DNA of 34,117 nucleotides, from NCBI GenBank assembly GCA_900544305.1, contig UQUV01000032.1, positions 1 to 34,117 on the forward strand. Reading direction: 5' to 3'. The notes beneath the pieces are model-generated. The model had not been told where the DNA came from, did not search any database, and worked only from the letters and a program-made list of their open reading frames with translations. Below are positions 1-6,762 of this stretch, piece after piece. The position numbers and the translations under genes are program-made. Numbering within the stretch: the first letter of the stretch is position 1; each line of letters begins with the position of its first letter. The stretch comes from an uncultured Porphyromonadaceae bacterium. Lineage in GTDB: Bacteria; Bacteroidota; Bacteroidia; Bacteroidales; Muribaculaceae.

Positions 1-347
1 ACCGATTCTATTGTTTAATTTTAATTTCTCGGTAATTTTTTACCGAAGTATTGTTTTAGATAACAAAATAATATAAAATTTTAACATTCGAATTGTGCGT
101 TTAACAATTCTGTCTAAGTTATGATTCGTACACATTGTCTTTTGCTAATGATGACTTGGAATTTTGAGTGTTAAATAGAAGCTTGTGATTTTAATAAACT
201 GTGAACTTTCTATCGAGGGAATGTTTTTTGCCTAATCACCAAAATTCAGGATAACTTCAATAGTGTGTTTCATTCGTTTTTTTACGTTGACCCGTTTTTA
301 GTCTTATTGTTGTGCTGTGGGGTTGTGGTTTGTTGATAGATATTCAA
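1..347. other. AT-rich intergenic stretch, no gene seen
   Basis: No open reading frame, tRNA or recognisable promoter stands out. The only structure I noticed is a short palindrome, TCGGTAA-TTTT-TTACCGA, at 29-46, which could form a small hairpin. Confidence 0.5.
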
Positions 348-385
348 ATAAAAAAAGAGTGAAAATCTTGTGATTTTCACTCTTT
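348..385 (-). terminator. Rho-independent terminator of the tRNA-Ser pair
   Basis: A perfect 14-bp inverted repeat (354-367 against 372-385, four-base loop) is followed on the minus strand by a run of T. It lies immediately after the end of the first tRNA in the direction of transcription, so it should end the tRNA transcript. Confidence 0.85.
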
Positions 386-386
386 G

Positions 387-471
387 CGGAGAGAGAGGGA
401 TTCGAACCCCCGGAGGTGTTACCCTCAACGGTTTTCAAGACCGCCGCAATCGACCACTCTGCCATCTCTCC
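387..471 (-). tRNA. tRNA-Ser (anticodon TGA)
   Basis: Read on the minus strand this is an 85-nt tRNA. The acceptor stem pairs GGAGAGA with TCTCTCC, the anticodon loop reads CTTGAAA (anticodon TGA), and the T loop shows GGTTCGAATCC. The long variable arm is typical of class II serine tRNAs. CCA is not encoded. It lies 24 nt downstream of a second tRNA-Ser and should be co-transcribed with it. Confidence 0.95.
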
Positions 472-495
472 AAAAATGGTCGTAAATTATGTCTG

Positions 496-582
496 CGGAG
501 AGGACGAGATTCGAACTCGTGGTAGGATTGCTCCTACGTCAGTTTAGCAAACTGGTGGTTTCAGCCACTCACCCACCTCTCC
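496..582 (-). tRNA. tRNA-Ser (anticodon GCT)
   Basis: Minus-strand 87-nt class II tRNA. The acceptor stem starts GGAGAGG, the anticodon loop is TTGCTAA (anticodon GCT), there is a long variable arm, and the T loop contains GAGTTCGAATCTC. It is the first gene of a two-tRNA transcript whose promoter lies about 30 nt upstream. It reads AGC/AGU serine codons, while its neighbour reads UCN codons. Confidence 0.95.
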
Positions 583-612
583 AGTGCTTCAGTTCGTTTG
601 CTTTAGCGAGTG

Positions 613-643
613 CAAAGATAGATATAGTTTTTGAATCTGCAAA
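613..643 (-). promoter_or_regulatory. Promoter of the tRNA-Ser pair
   Basis: Minus-strand reading gives TTTG, 19 nt, TATCTTTG, an exact match to the Bacteroidetes primary sigma consensus (TTTG, N19-21, TAnnTTTG). Transcription would begin about 25-30 nt before tRNA-Ser(GCT). Confidence 0.85.
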
Positions 644-783
644 ATTTTTGGCAAATATTTTTCAAAAAAATATTCTAGTGCAGATTTTAGCTTAGTTCAA
701 AGGTGATCTAATTTGATAGGGGCTCAAAATTGGTGGCTTCTTGGGGGCCTATATAATAAGGTTTCCTATATTAATAGAAAAAG

Positions 784-802
784 GATTGTTGACAAAAGTG
801 CA
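784..802 (+). repeat. Left inverted repeat of a probable invertible segment
   Basis: GATTGTTGACAAAA here is the exact reverse complement of 977-990. Allowing two mismatches the match extends to 19 bp (17 of 19), with both mismatches on the inner side. This is the length and spacing expected for a site-specific recombinase substrate of the kind that flips promoters in gut Bacteroidales. Confidence 0.8.
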
Positions 803-949
803 ATAAGGGGCGGTAGTCTTGCCAATATGTGTTTCAAACTCTTTTTATGTGTTTTTCTATCCAGAAAATTGTATTCTGTGTTATATAACATAATTTTAAT
901 ATTTGTTTTCTTTCGTTTTGTTTATTTTATAAAAAGAATATGTGTTTTG

Positions 950-981
950 TTTGTTTTGTATGTGGAAAAAATGTATTTTTG
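950..981 (+). promoter_or_regulatory. Rightward promoter inside the invertible segment (ON orientation)
   Basis: TTTG (950-953), 20 nt, TATTTTTG (974-981) matches the Bacteroidetes consensus exactly. It is the only full match I found between the tRNAs and the first fimbrial gene on the plus strand. Transcription would start near 988, giving a leader of roughly 460 nt. Confidence 0.7.
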
Positions 982-990
982 TCAACAATC
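972..990 (-). repeat. Right inverted repeat of a probable invertible segment
   Basis: TTTTGTCAACAATC (977-990) is the reverse complement of 784-797. The match continues inward to 972 with two mismatches. The promoter -7 box overlaps this repeat. Confidence 0.8.
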
Positions 991-1452
991 AATACTGCAT
1001 TAAAGCCGGATCGGTTTCGCAAAACATGAAGAAAAATATCTTTCTTGAAATGCATATTTGCGGGATGGGTTCAGTTTGTGAAGAAAAGTATGATGATAGT
1101 GCTTGGCACATGTGAAACACGAAAGAAACAGTTGCTCATGCCATGATTGGAATGGTGACTTTTCTGGGGATTTGAGGGCTGATTGATATTGAAGACATCG
1201 TTTGCAGTGCGAATAGGCAATAGCGATGATTTAATACCATAAGCAAGTATAATATAATTAACAGGTGTTGAATTTTTGAAAGAACGATAGTAGGGTATAA
1301 ACGTGTTGATCGGGAAACTTGGATTATGCGCACTGCGTCAATTCATTTTTTTTGAACGGTAGCGGAAGCTCTATTGCGATTTTGGATACTTCAGGTGTTC
1401 AGTTTCGTGTCTGCGTTCTATAGTAGTAGTAATTTGTAAAATTGTGTTAATC
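991..1452 (+). other. Long untranslated leader of the fimbrial operon
   Basis: About 460 nt without a convincing gene separate the invertible promoter from the first start codon. Short frames here have no family features and an AT-rich, noncoding look. The stretch could hold regulatory RNA structure or a second promoter, but I see no clear TAnnTTTG box or strong hairpin in it. Confidence 0.45.
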
Positions 1453-2043
1453 ATGGTGAAGTATGTACGTCGTTGTGCATTAGTGCTCGGATTGCTGTTG
1501 TTCGGACAGCTTTCAGGTAAGGCGCAAACTTTTGCATTGAAGACAGATGTGCTGAATTGGGCCACCGCCTCTTTTAATATAGAGCCGGAGGTCCGTGTGG
1601 GTGACAACTCCACTTTGGCGTTAGGCTTGTCGTGGAATCCGTGGACTTTCAAAGAGTCTACTGCAAACCGCAAGTGGCGCCATCTTCGTGTGCAACCGGA
1701 ATACCGTTATTGGTTTTGTCGTCCGTTTGGCGGGCACTTCTTAGGGTTGCATGCTTCCTATACTCGTTTTAATGCCGGTAATGTTGATTTGCCTTTCGGA
1801 CTTTATCCAAAACTGGCCGACCAACGTGTTCAAGGCAATGAATGGTCGGTAGGTATCGGCTACGGCTACCACTGGATTCTTTCTCCGCGCTGGAGCATTG
1901 AGGCAGAGGTGGGCGTGGGCTATTCTCATGCCAGTTTCGATGCGTACGACTGCATGAAATGCGGCGATTTGCGTGGACATGAATGTACAAACCGTTTTGT
2001 GCCAACAAAATTGTCGGTATCAGTAATTTATATGATTCGTTAA
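1453..2043 (+). CDS. DUF3575 family outer-membrane protein
   Basis: A 196-residue protein with a signal peptide (hydrophobic core VLGLLLFGQLSG, cleavage after GKAQ). The mature part has alternating aromatic strands such as VQPEYRYWF and GYGYHWILSPRWSIEAEVGVGYSH, which fits a small outer-membrane beta-barrel. This is the DUF3575 family, regularly the first gene of type V fimbrial operons in Bacteroidales; its biochemical role is unknown. I start at ATG 1453 because the GTG nine bases upstream adds only three residues before the signal peptide. The stop is 17 nt before the next gene, so the two should share a transcript. It is the first gene after the invertible promoter. Confidence 0.85.
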   Translation: MVKYVRRCALVLGLLLFGQLSGKAQTFALKTDVLNWATASFNIEPEVRVGDNSTLALGLSWNPWTFKESTANRKWRHLRVQPEYRYWFCRPFGGHFLGLHASYTRFNAGNVDLPFGLYPKLADQRVQGNEWSVGIGYGYHWILSPRWSIEAEVGVGYSHASFDAYDCMKCGDLRGHECTNRFVPTKLSVSVIYMIR

Positions 2044-2060
2044 AATAAAGAGTGTAGGCT

Positions 2061-3413
2061 ATGAACAAGAAACATACAATTTTTGCAAAAGGTCTGCTAT
2101 TGGCAGCCTTGTGCACTGCTCCTCTTTCCGATATGTTGGCAAACCAGGCGGATGTTGTCGAAGATGCTCGCATAGAGTGGTTCGGTAGCGAACGTCTGAA
2201 GGTGTCGTTCCCCATCAGCGTGGGCGATGTGAAGCTGTCTACTAACGACCGCGTAGTGGTAAAGCCGGTGCTGCGTTCTGCCGAGGGCGAAGAAATGGCG
2301 TTGCCGATGCTGGAGTTTGCAGGAAAACAAAACAAAAAATACTTCGACCGCAAGGCAGTGCTCGACAAGACGGATCGTCTGGCTGTGTATGCTGCAGACG
2401 ATACGGTAGAATATATGCAGGAGATTGCCGTTGAACCGTGGATGCGCAAGTCGGACTTGACGGTAGTTATGCTCCGCGATTTTGAGGACTGCTGTTCGGT
2501 TACTCCGATTGCACCTGTCACTGTGGCGCAGACCCGCTATGTCGAACCTGTCAAGCCGACATTTGATCCTGTCATTCCGCATATTAGTGTGGCAGAACGT
2601 TTGGCGGAAACCAATCCGATTATGATTCCTATGGATCAGTATGAGCCTTATAATCCGGATGTTCCGTTGCGTAAAATGAAAAATGCGCTCTATGTGCATT
2701 TCCAAGTTAACAAGTCGAATATTGACACCTCTTATCGTGAAAATAAAGCGAAGCTCGACCGTATTCTTGATTTGCTTGCACAGGTGAAAGCTGATACGTT
2801 GTCGGAGGTGAAGAAAGTGCGTCTTATTGGTTTGGCATCTGCAGAAGGTCCGGTGGTGTTCAACCAAAAACTGTCTGAAAAGCGTGCTGTAGCCTTGAAG
2901 GACTACTTAATTGATAATGGTGCCGAACTCGATGAGGATGCTATCGAATTGATTGCCGGCGGTGAGGCTTGGGCGGATCTGTTGGATGTGATTGCCGAAA
3001 GCGATTTGGAAGGTCGCGATGAATTGCTTGAGCAGCTCCGTAACGCTAAGGACCCGAACAATCGCGAAGTGCTGCTGCGCCGTCACAATCGCGGCAAGTC
3101 CTACCGCTATCTGGTACAGTCGGTATTTGCCGATCAGCGTAATTCCGGATATATTCAGGTGTTCTATGATGCCGTGGTCGATACGGCAGCCAACACCATC
3201 AACAAGGCTGTCAGCCTGCTTCAGCAAGGCAAGGCAGCTGAAGCGGCAGCTATGCTCGAACCGCTCGACGACAACCGTAAGTGGAATACCTATGGTTCTG
3301 CTCTCTATATGCTCGACCGCAAGCAGGAGGCTCTTGAAGCGTTCAAGAAGGGCGTAGAGTGGAAAAACGACGGTGCCAAGGAAAACTTGAAGGCCATTCA
3401 GGCTACCATGTAA
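2061..3413 (+). CDS. DUF3868 / OmpA-like fimbrial-locus protein
   Basis: A 450-residue exported protein with a signal peptide ending near residue 28. Residues about 30-150 resemble the DUF3868 N-terminal domain. Residues about 208-320 form an OmpA-like peptidoglycan-binding domain (starting ALYVHFQVNKSNID, then LIGLASAEGP and QKLSEKRAVALKDYL). The last 70 residues (VSLLQQGKAAEAAAMLEPL, then LDRKQEALEAFKKGVEW) look like a degenerate TPR pair. The DUF3575-DUF3868-fimbrillin order is standard in Bacteroidales pilus loci, where this protein probably helps tether or assemble the pilus between outer membrane and cell wall; that role is inferred. It lies 82 nt before the major fimbrillin gene. Confidence 0.85.
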   Translation: MNKKHTIFAKGLLLAALCTAPLSDMLANQADVVEDARIEWFGSERLKVSFPISVGDVKLSTNDRVVVKPVLRSAEGEEMALPMLEFAGKQNKKYFDRKAVLDKTDRLAVYAADDTVEYMQEIAVEPWMRKSDLTVVMLRDFEDCCSVTPIAPVTVAQTRYVEPVKPTFDPVIPHISVAERLAETNPIMIPMDQYEPYNPDVPLRKMKNALYVHFQVNKSNIDTSYRENKAKLDRILDLLAQVKADTLSEVKKVRLIGLASAEGPVVFNQKLSEKRAVALKDYLIDNGAELDEDAIELIAGGEAWADLLDVIAESDLEGRDELLEQLRNAKDPNNREVLLRRHNRGKSYRYLVQSVFADQRNSGYIQVFYDAVVDTAANTINKAVSLLQQGKAAEAAAMLEPLDDNRKWNTYGSALYMLDRKQEALEAFKKGVEWKNDGAKENLKAIQATM

Positions 3414-3495
3414 AGGGAATTCAATTAATTAAAAAATAGAAAAACAAAAAAACACTTAATTAAACTATTTATCAACCTTTTAATTTTTACATTTT
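3414..3495 (+). other. Very AT-rich leader before the fimbrillin gene
   Basis: The 82 nt before the fimbrillin ATG are almost only A and T, with no Shine-Dalgarno. Unstructured A-rich leaders are typical of strongly translated genes in Bacteroidetes. I find no exact TAnnTTTG promoter here, so read-through from upstream is the simplest source of transcript. Confidence 0.4.
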
Positions 3496-4695
3496 ATGAA
3501 GAAAACAAAATTTGCGTACCTTTTCGCTACTACATTGGTAGCAGGTACAATGGGCTTGACTTCTTGTCAGGAAGAAGTGGAAAATCCGGTAGCAAAAGAA
3601 GGCTCTGTAACAATCGGTTTGTCAACTGTTGCAACTCGTTCAACTGCAGATGAGGTGAACATGGGTACTACATTGCAACAAATCGACAATGTTGTTGTTG
3701 TTCCGATGATTGGCGATGCTTATCAAAATCCAATTTTGTTTGGAAACTTCACTCCTACTGCAGATGCAAAGGTTACAAAGCAAACAAGAACAATGTCACA
3801 GGCTGTTACTCGCTTTAAAGTGTTTGGTAATGTTTGTGAAGGTTATGTAACTCCTGCTACATTGTCAGAATCTTCCGTATTCACCGGTTTGACATTTACT
3901 GCTCCAACTTGGGAGAGTGGTGCTCCTGCAGATGGCACATATAGCAAACCTCACGAATTGTATTACTACTATGATACAAATACAACTGGTTTTTCTGCTT
4001 CTAAAACTGCATGGGATACAACTGAACCTACAGACTGGGCAACAGGTGTTAAACTTTTGGGTGATAACAAGAGTGTGAAAATCACACCGGTTAACTATGC
4101 TGTAGGTGTCTTGGCTGCAGCTATTCAGAACGGTGATGTAACTACAGATTTCTTTACAAATGAAGACTGTACAGAAGGTCAAGCCAAGTTTGATAACACT
4201 AAGATTACTGTATCTGGTATCACTATCGCAGGTCAAACTCAATCATTTAACGCTGATTTCGCTCCGTCTGGAACAGTAAACGTGTATGAAACTGCAGCAG
4301 TTGGTACTATTGCCACTGATGATTCTAAAAAAGTTTCAAATACTGCACGTGGCAATGGCAATATCTATTCTGTAGTTGCTCCGACAACTGCTGGAACTGT
4401 AACTTTGAACATTGAATTTACAGTTGCAGAAGGCGTGTGGTTCAAATTGGCAAGCGGTAAAGCTGTTGGTAATGGTGCTAAACTTTATTTGCCAGTTGTA
4501 TTGAACAAAGATTTGGCTACATCAACAGGTTCTGCAACAAATATTTTTGAAGCTGACAAGGCTACATTCTTGAATGCTAAGGTTATGCAATGGGGTCTTG
4601 CTTCTGAAACTCCGGTTGAAACAACAGATGTTACAATCGGTGTTGAATTCGATGTTAAATGGGGTGAAGGTCTTTCATTTGACGTTGAAATCTAA
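3496..4695 (+). CDS. Major fimbrillin family lipoprotein (pilus subunit)
   Basis: A 399-residue protein with a lipoprotein signal (lipobox LTSC, lipidated Cys24), followed by a threonine-rich beta-sandwich protein of fimbrillin type. In type V pili a gingipain-like protease cuts after an arginine near the N-terminus to free a strand groove; Arg48 in STVATRSTADE is the obvious candidate. The C-terminus (GVEFDVKWGEGLSFDVEI) could be the donor strand that fills the next subunit's groove. Its place after DUF3868, its size, and its A/T-ending codons unlike its neighbours fit an abundant shaft subunit. A hairpin 40 nt after the stop may cut expression of later genes. Confidence 0.82.
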   Translation: MKKTKFAYLFATTLVAGTMGLTSCQEEVENPVAKEGSVTIGLSTVATRSTADEVNMGTTLQQIDNVVVVPMIGDAYQNPILFGNFTPTADAKVTKQTRTMSQAVTRFKVFGNVCEGYVTPATLSESSVFTGLTFTAPTWESGAPADGTYSKPHELYYYYDTNTTGFSASKTAWDTTEPTDWATGVKLLGDNKSVKITPVNYAVGVLAAAIQNGDVTTDFFTNEDCTEGQAKFDNTKITVSGITIAGQTQSFNADFAPSGTVNVYETAAVGTIATDDSKKVSNTARGNGNIYSVVAPTTAGTVTLNIEFTVAEGVWFKLASGKAVGNGAKLYLPVVLNKDLATSTGSATNIFEADKATFLNAKVMQWGLASETPVETTDVTIGVEFDVKWGEGLSFDVEI

Positions 4696-4734
4696 TCCGG
4701 TGTCAATCGCATAAAACACAACTTATAATTAAAA

Positions 4735-4771
4735 AATCGTAGGGGAGGCTCTTTCTCCTCCCCCTACGATT
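4735..4771 (+). terminator. Strong hairpin between pilin and anchor genes (terminator or attenuator)
   Basis: AATCGTAGGGGAGG pairs with CCTCCCCCTACGATT (one bulged base, 8-nt loop). The downstream tract is A-rich with few T, so termination may be partial. Position directly after the major fimbrillin gene suggests it sets a high pilin-to-anchor ratio by partial termination or by protecting the pilin mRNA 3' end. Confidence 0.7.
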
Positions 4772-4827
4772 CTTAAAAAATAAAATGAAGAAAGACGAAC
4801 GATATTAATTCATTATAAATACAAAAA

Positions 4828-5769
4828 ATGATGATGCAAAAGAACATATTCTACGGGTCATGTCTGCTGTTGTCTGTTATGGGATTCACGTCGTGTATCG
4901 ATGAGGATTTGTCCGACTGTCCTCCGGCAACGAAAGAAGCAGAGATCTTGTATAAGCTCGAGGTAGCACAGGACGTGGCGCTGGGCTTTAGTGACGAAGT
5001 GCATTCTTTGCATCTCGGTTTCTGGAACACTCCATCGTCGCTTTTCCGCGAAGTTGTGGTTCTGCAAGAATCGCTGCCTGCCGACATGATTTTCCGTGTG
5101 ACGATTCCTGTCGACAATTATAGCCACATAGCCGTGGCAAACGGTGAAAACAGCGCCGACGGCGCCTACTCGCCATTTCCTTCCAATCTGTCGGAAGCTC
5201 TCGTGTCGCAGCCCACGAGCACAGCCGACGTAATTTCAGCCACAGGCACTCCTGCCTATGTGGGTACCCTTCAAATGAATATGGAAAAGGGTTTTGAAAC
5301 GGACCATTACGAAGTATTGCTGACGGCGGCTTCGAGCAAGTATGTGCTCCACGTCAACCGTCCGGCAACGCTAAAAAATATGAAGTGCTACATTCAAGGC
5401 ACAAAACAGAGCTATGCCGCTTGGGACAAGGTTTGGGCGTACAACGAAAAAGTGCGCACCAACGCATCTGCCTATGGCACGCATAGCGAAGAAACCTCCG
5501 ATTTTGAGTTCTACGCTTTCCCGACACAGGTTCCCGCCATGCGGGCCACTCCTTTGGAGCCGGGATGGTGGAAACTGTATTTCTATTCCGAACTGGGCGA
5601 CAATATCGTGGAACACATCTTTACCATTAAGGAGCCGGTTGAGCCGGGCCGTGTGTTTGAGGCTACGTTCAATGTGACGGAGCAGGGCGGTGAGGCCGTC
5701 GATGTTGATGCCGGTGTTGAGTTTGATCCGGATTGGGAACCGGGAAATGATTTTGATATTGAAATGTAA
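4828..5769 (+). CDS. FimB/Mfa2 family fimbrial anchor lipoprotein
   Basis: A 313-residue lipoprotein (lipobox FTSC, Cys23). The mature start CIDEDLSDCPP is the hallmark of FimB/Mfa2 proteins, which cap the pilus base, hold it in the outer membrane and limit its length. Several ATG codons occur at 4828-4836, so the exact start is uncertain by up to two residues. The C-terminus GVEFDPDWEPGNDFDIEM closely matches the end of the major fimbrillin upstream. The gene follows a hairpin and is 9 nt from the next gene, so it is probably translated with it. Confidence 0.88.
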   Translation: MMMQKNIFYGSCLLLSVMGFTSCIDEDLSDCPPATKEAEILYKLEVAQDVALGFSDEVHSLHLGFWNTPSSLFREVVVLQESLPADMIFRVTIPVDNYSHIAVANGENSADGAYSPFPSNLSEALVSQPTSTADVISATGTPAYVGTLQMNMEKGFETDHYEVLLTAASSKYVLHVNRPATLKNMKCYIQGTKQSYAAWDKVWAYNEKVRTNASAYGTHSEETSDFEFYAFPTQVPAMRATPLEPGWWKLYFYSELGDNIVEHIFTIKEPVEPGRVFEATFNVTEQGGEAVDVDAGVEFDPDWEPGNDFDIEM

Positions 5770-5778
5770 AAATTACAA

Positions 5779-6729
5779 ATGGAAAAAATTTTGGCTATGA
5801 AAAATTGGAAAGCATATATAATGGTTTGGGGACTTTTGTTTGGCGTTTCTTCATGTGTGTTTGAAGAGCATGTGCCGAAGCCTGCTGTTGCCGATGCCGA
5901 AATGCGTCTGTCGGTTTCCATCAGTTCCGGTACGCGTGCCGGTGATCCGGGTGCGGACCACGGAGAGTGGAATGCCGACTGGAAAACGCTGGGTGTGTAT
6001 GTGGTGTATACTAACGGTCGGGTTCTCTCGTTCTCCATACCTAAGGATAATTTTTCTTCTCCCAAGGTGTTTTCTGTTTTCGAAGGAACAGCTCAGGTAT
6101 ATGCCGTAGCATTTCCTGCCGGACAGGAGCCTCCTGTTTGCAACACAGTGGCTGAAGTGCAGAATATGCGTACGCTCGACATTTCAAAAATGTCAGGAGA
6201 TAATAATGCCAAGCAGAAGTATATACAAAATATTTTCAGTGGAATCTCGGATTCTGCTGAAATTATTAAAGATGCGAATAACACTATTAATGTAACTTGT
6301 ACGCGTCTTGCTGCGAAAATCGATGTGCAATGGGATGCTAAGGGTGCTTATGACGATGGTAAATATACCGATGCCAAAATGAGCGATATTACGCTCTACG
6401 GAGTGGCTCAAGGATATATATTCCCATCGGAAGTTGCCAGCCAGTCTAATACAATGATTGCCGCAGCTGTTACCGCCGGAAATGCAGTTAGTGAACGCAA
6501 CGGTCGTACCTATTTCTATACGTTCCCTGGCAAGGGGAGTGCAATCAATTTTTCTGTGACCTATACTCCAGGAACTGGTGGGGGTACTTTGACTGGAAAA
6601 CAGGATTATAAAGCCTCTTTTCCAAGTGAGATAGAATCCAATACATGGTATAAGGTGAATATCAATGTTTCTGGAACAAAAGCTTCTGTAACAGAAGGGT
6701 GGATTTTAGGTGAGTCAACCGGCAACTAA
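5779..6729 (+). CDS. Fimbrillin-like minor or tip pilus lipoprotein
   Basis: A 316-residue lipoprotein with lipobox VSSC (Cys26 from ATG 5779). ATG 5797 would give a tighter signal peptide (MKNWKAY...) and is an equally good start. After the lipid site comes SSGTRAGDPG, where Arg53 fits the arginine-protease maturation site of type V pilins. The rest is a beta-rich fimbrillin-like fold (VTCTRLAAKIDVQW, RTYFYTFPGKG). It lacks the C-terminal VEFD..W motif of its two upstream neighbours, which suits an accessory or tip subunit that does not donate a strand. The giant protein gene starts 33 nt later. Confidence 0.72.
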   Translation: MEKILAMKNWKAYIMVWGLLFGVSSCVFEEHVPKPAVADAEMRLSVSISSGTRAGDPGADHGEWNADWKTLGVYVVYTNGRVLSFSIPKDNFSSPKVFSVFEGTAQVYAVAFPAGQEPPVCNTVAEVQNMRTLDISKMSGDNNAKQKYIQNIFSGISDSAEIIKDANNTINVTCTRLAAKIDVQWDAKGAYDDGKYTDAKMSDITLYGVAQGYIFPSEVASQSNTMIAAAVTAGNAVSERNGRTYFYTFPGKGSAINFSVTYTPGTGGGTLTGKQDYKASFPSEIESNTWYKVNINVSGTKASVTEGWILGESTGN

Positions 6730-6762
6730 CGCCGAATCTTAAAATTGAAAAAAAGTTAAGCT

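Larger units (their letters stand above)
784..990. mobile_element. Probable invertible promoter segment (phase switch)
   Basis: A 207-bp AT-rich stretch bounded by near-perfect 19-bp inverted repeats and holding no credible gene. It contains one consensus promoter pointing rightward to the fimbrial operon. The -7 box (974-981) has its TA inside the unique segment and its TTTG inside the right repeat. Inversion would leave CACTTTTG at that junction, destroying the box for rightward transcription and turning the intact promoter leftward. Invertible promoters of this size before fimbrial and capsule operons are known in gut Bacteroidales. The recombinase is not in the window. Inversion itself is inferred, not seen. 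Confidence 0.72.

Noticed and set aside
654..674. AT-only inverted repeat AATATTTTT/AAAAATATT
   Set aside because: Expected by chance in very AT-rich DNA and lies upstream of the tRNA promoter without clear role.
713..1003. Plus-strand 96-residue frame between the tRNAs and the pilus operon
   Set aside because: It is rich in Phe, Val and Tyr only because the DNA is AT-rich, has no family features, and runs across the inverted repeats and promoter.
1136..1333. Minus-strand 65-residue frame in the pilus operon leader
   Set aside because: No recognisable domain, start signal or promoter; composition looks noncoding.
1769..2521. 250-residue minus-strand frame across the DUF3575/DUF3868 junction
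   Set aside because: It overlaps two clear genes and has a low-complexity Ser/Arg composition.
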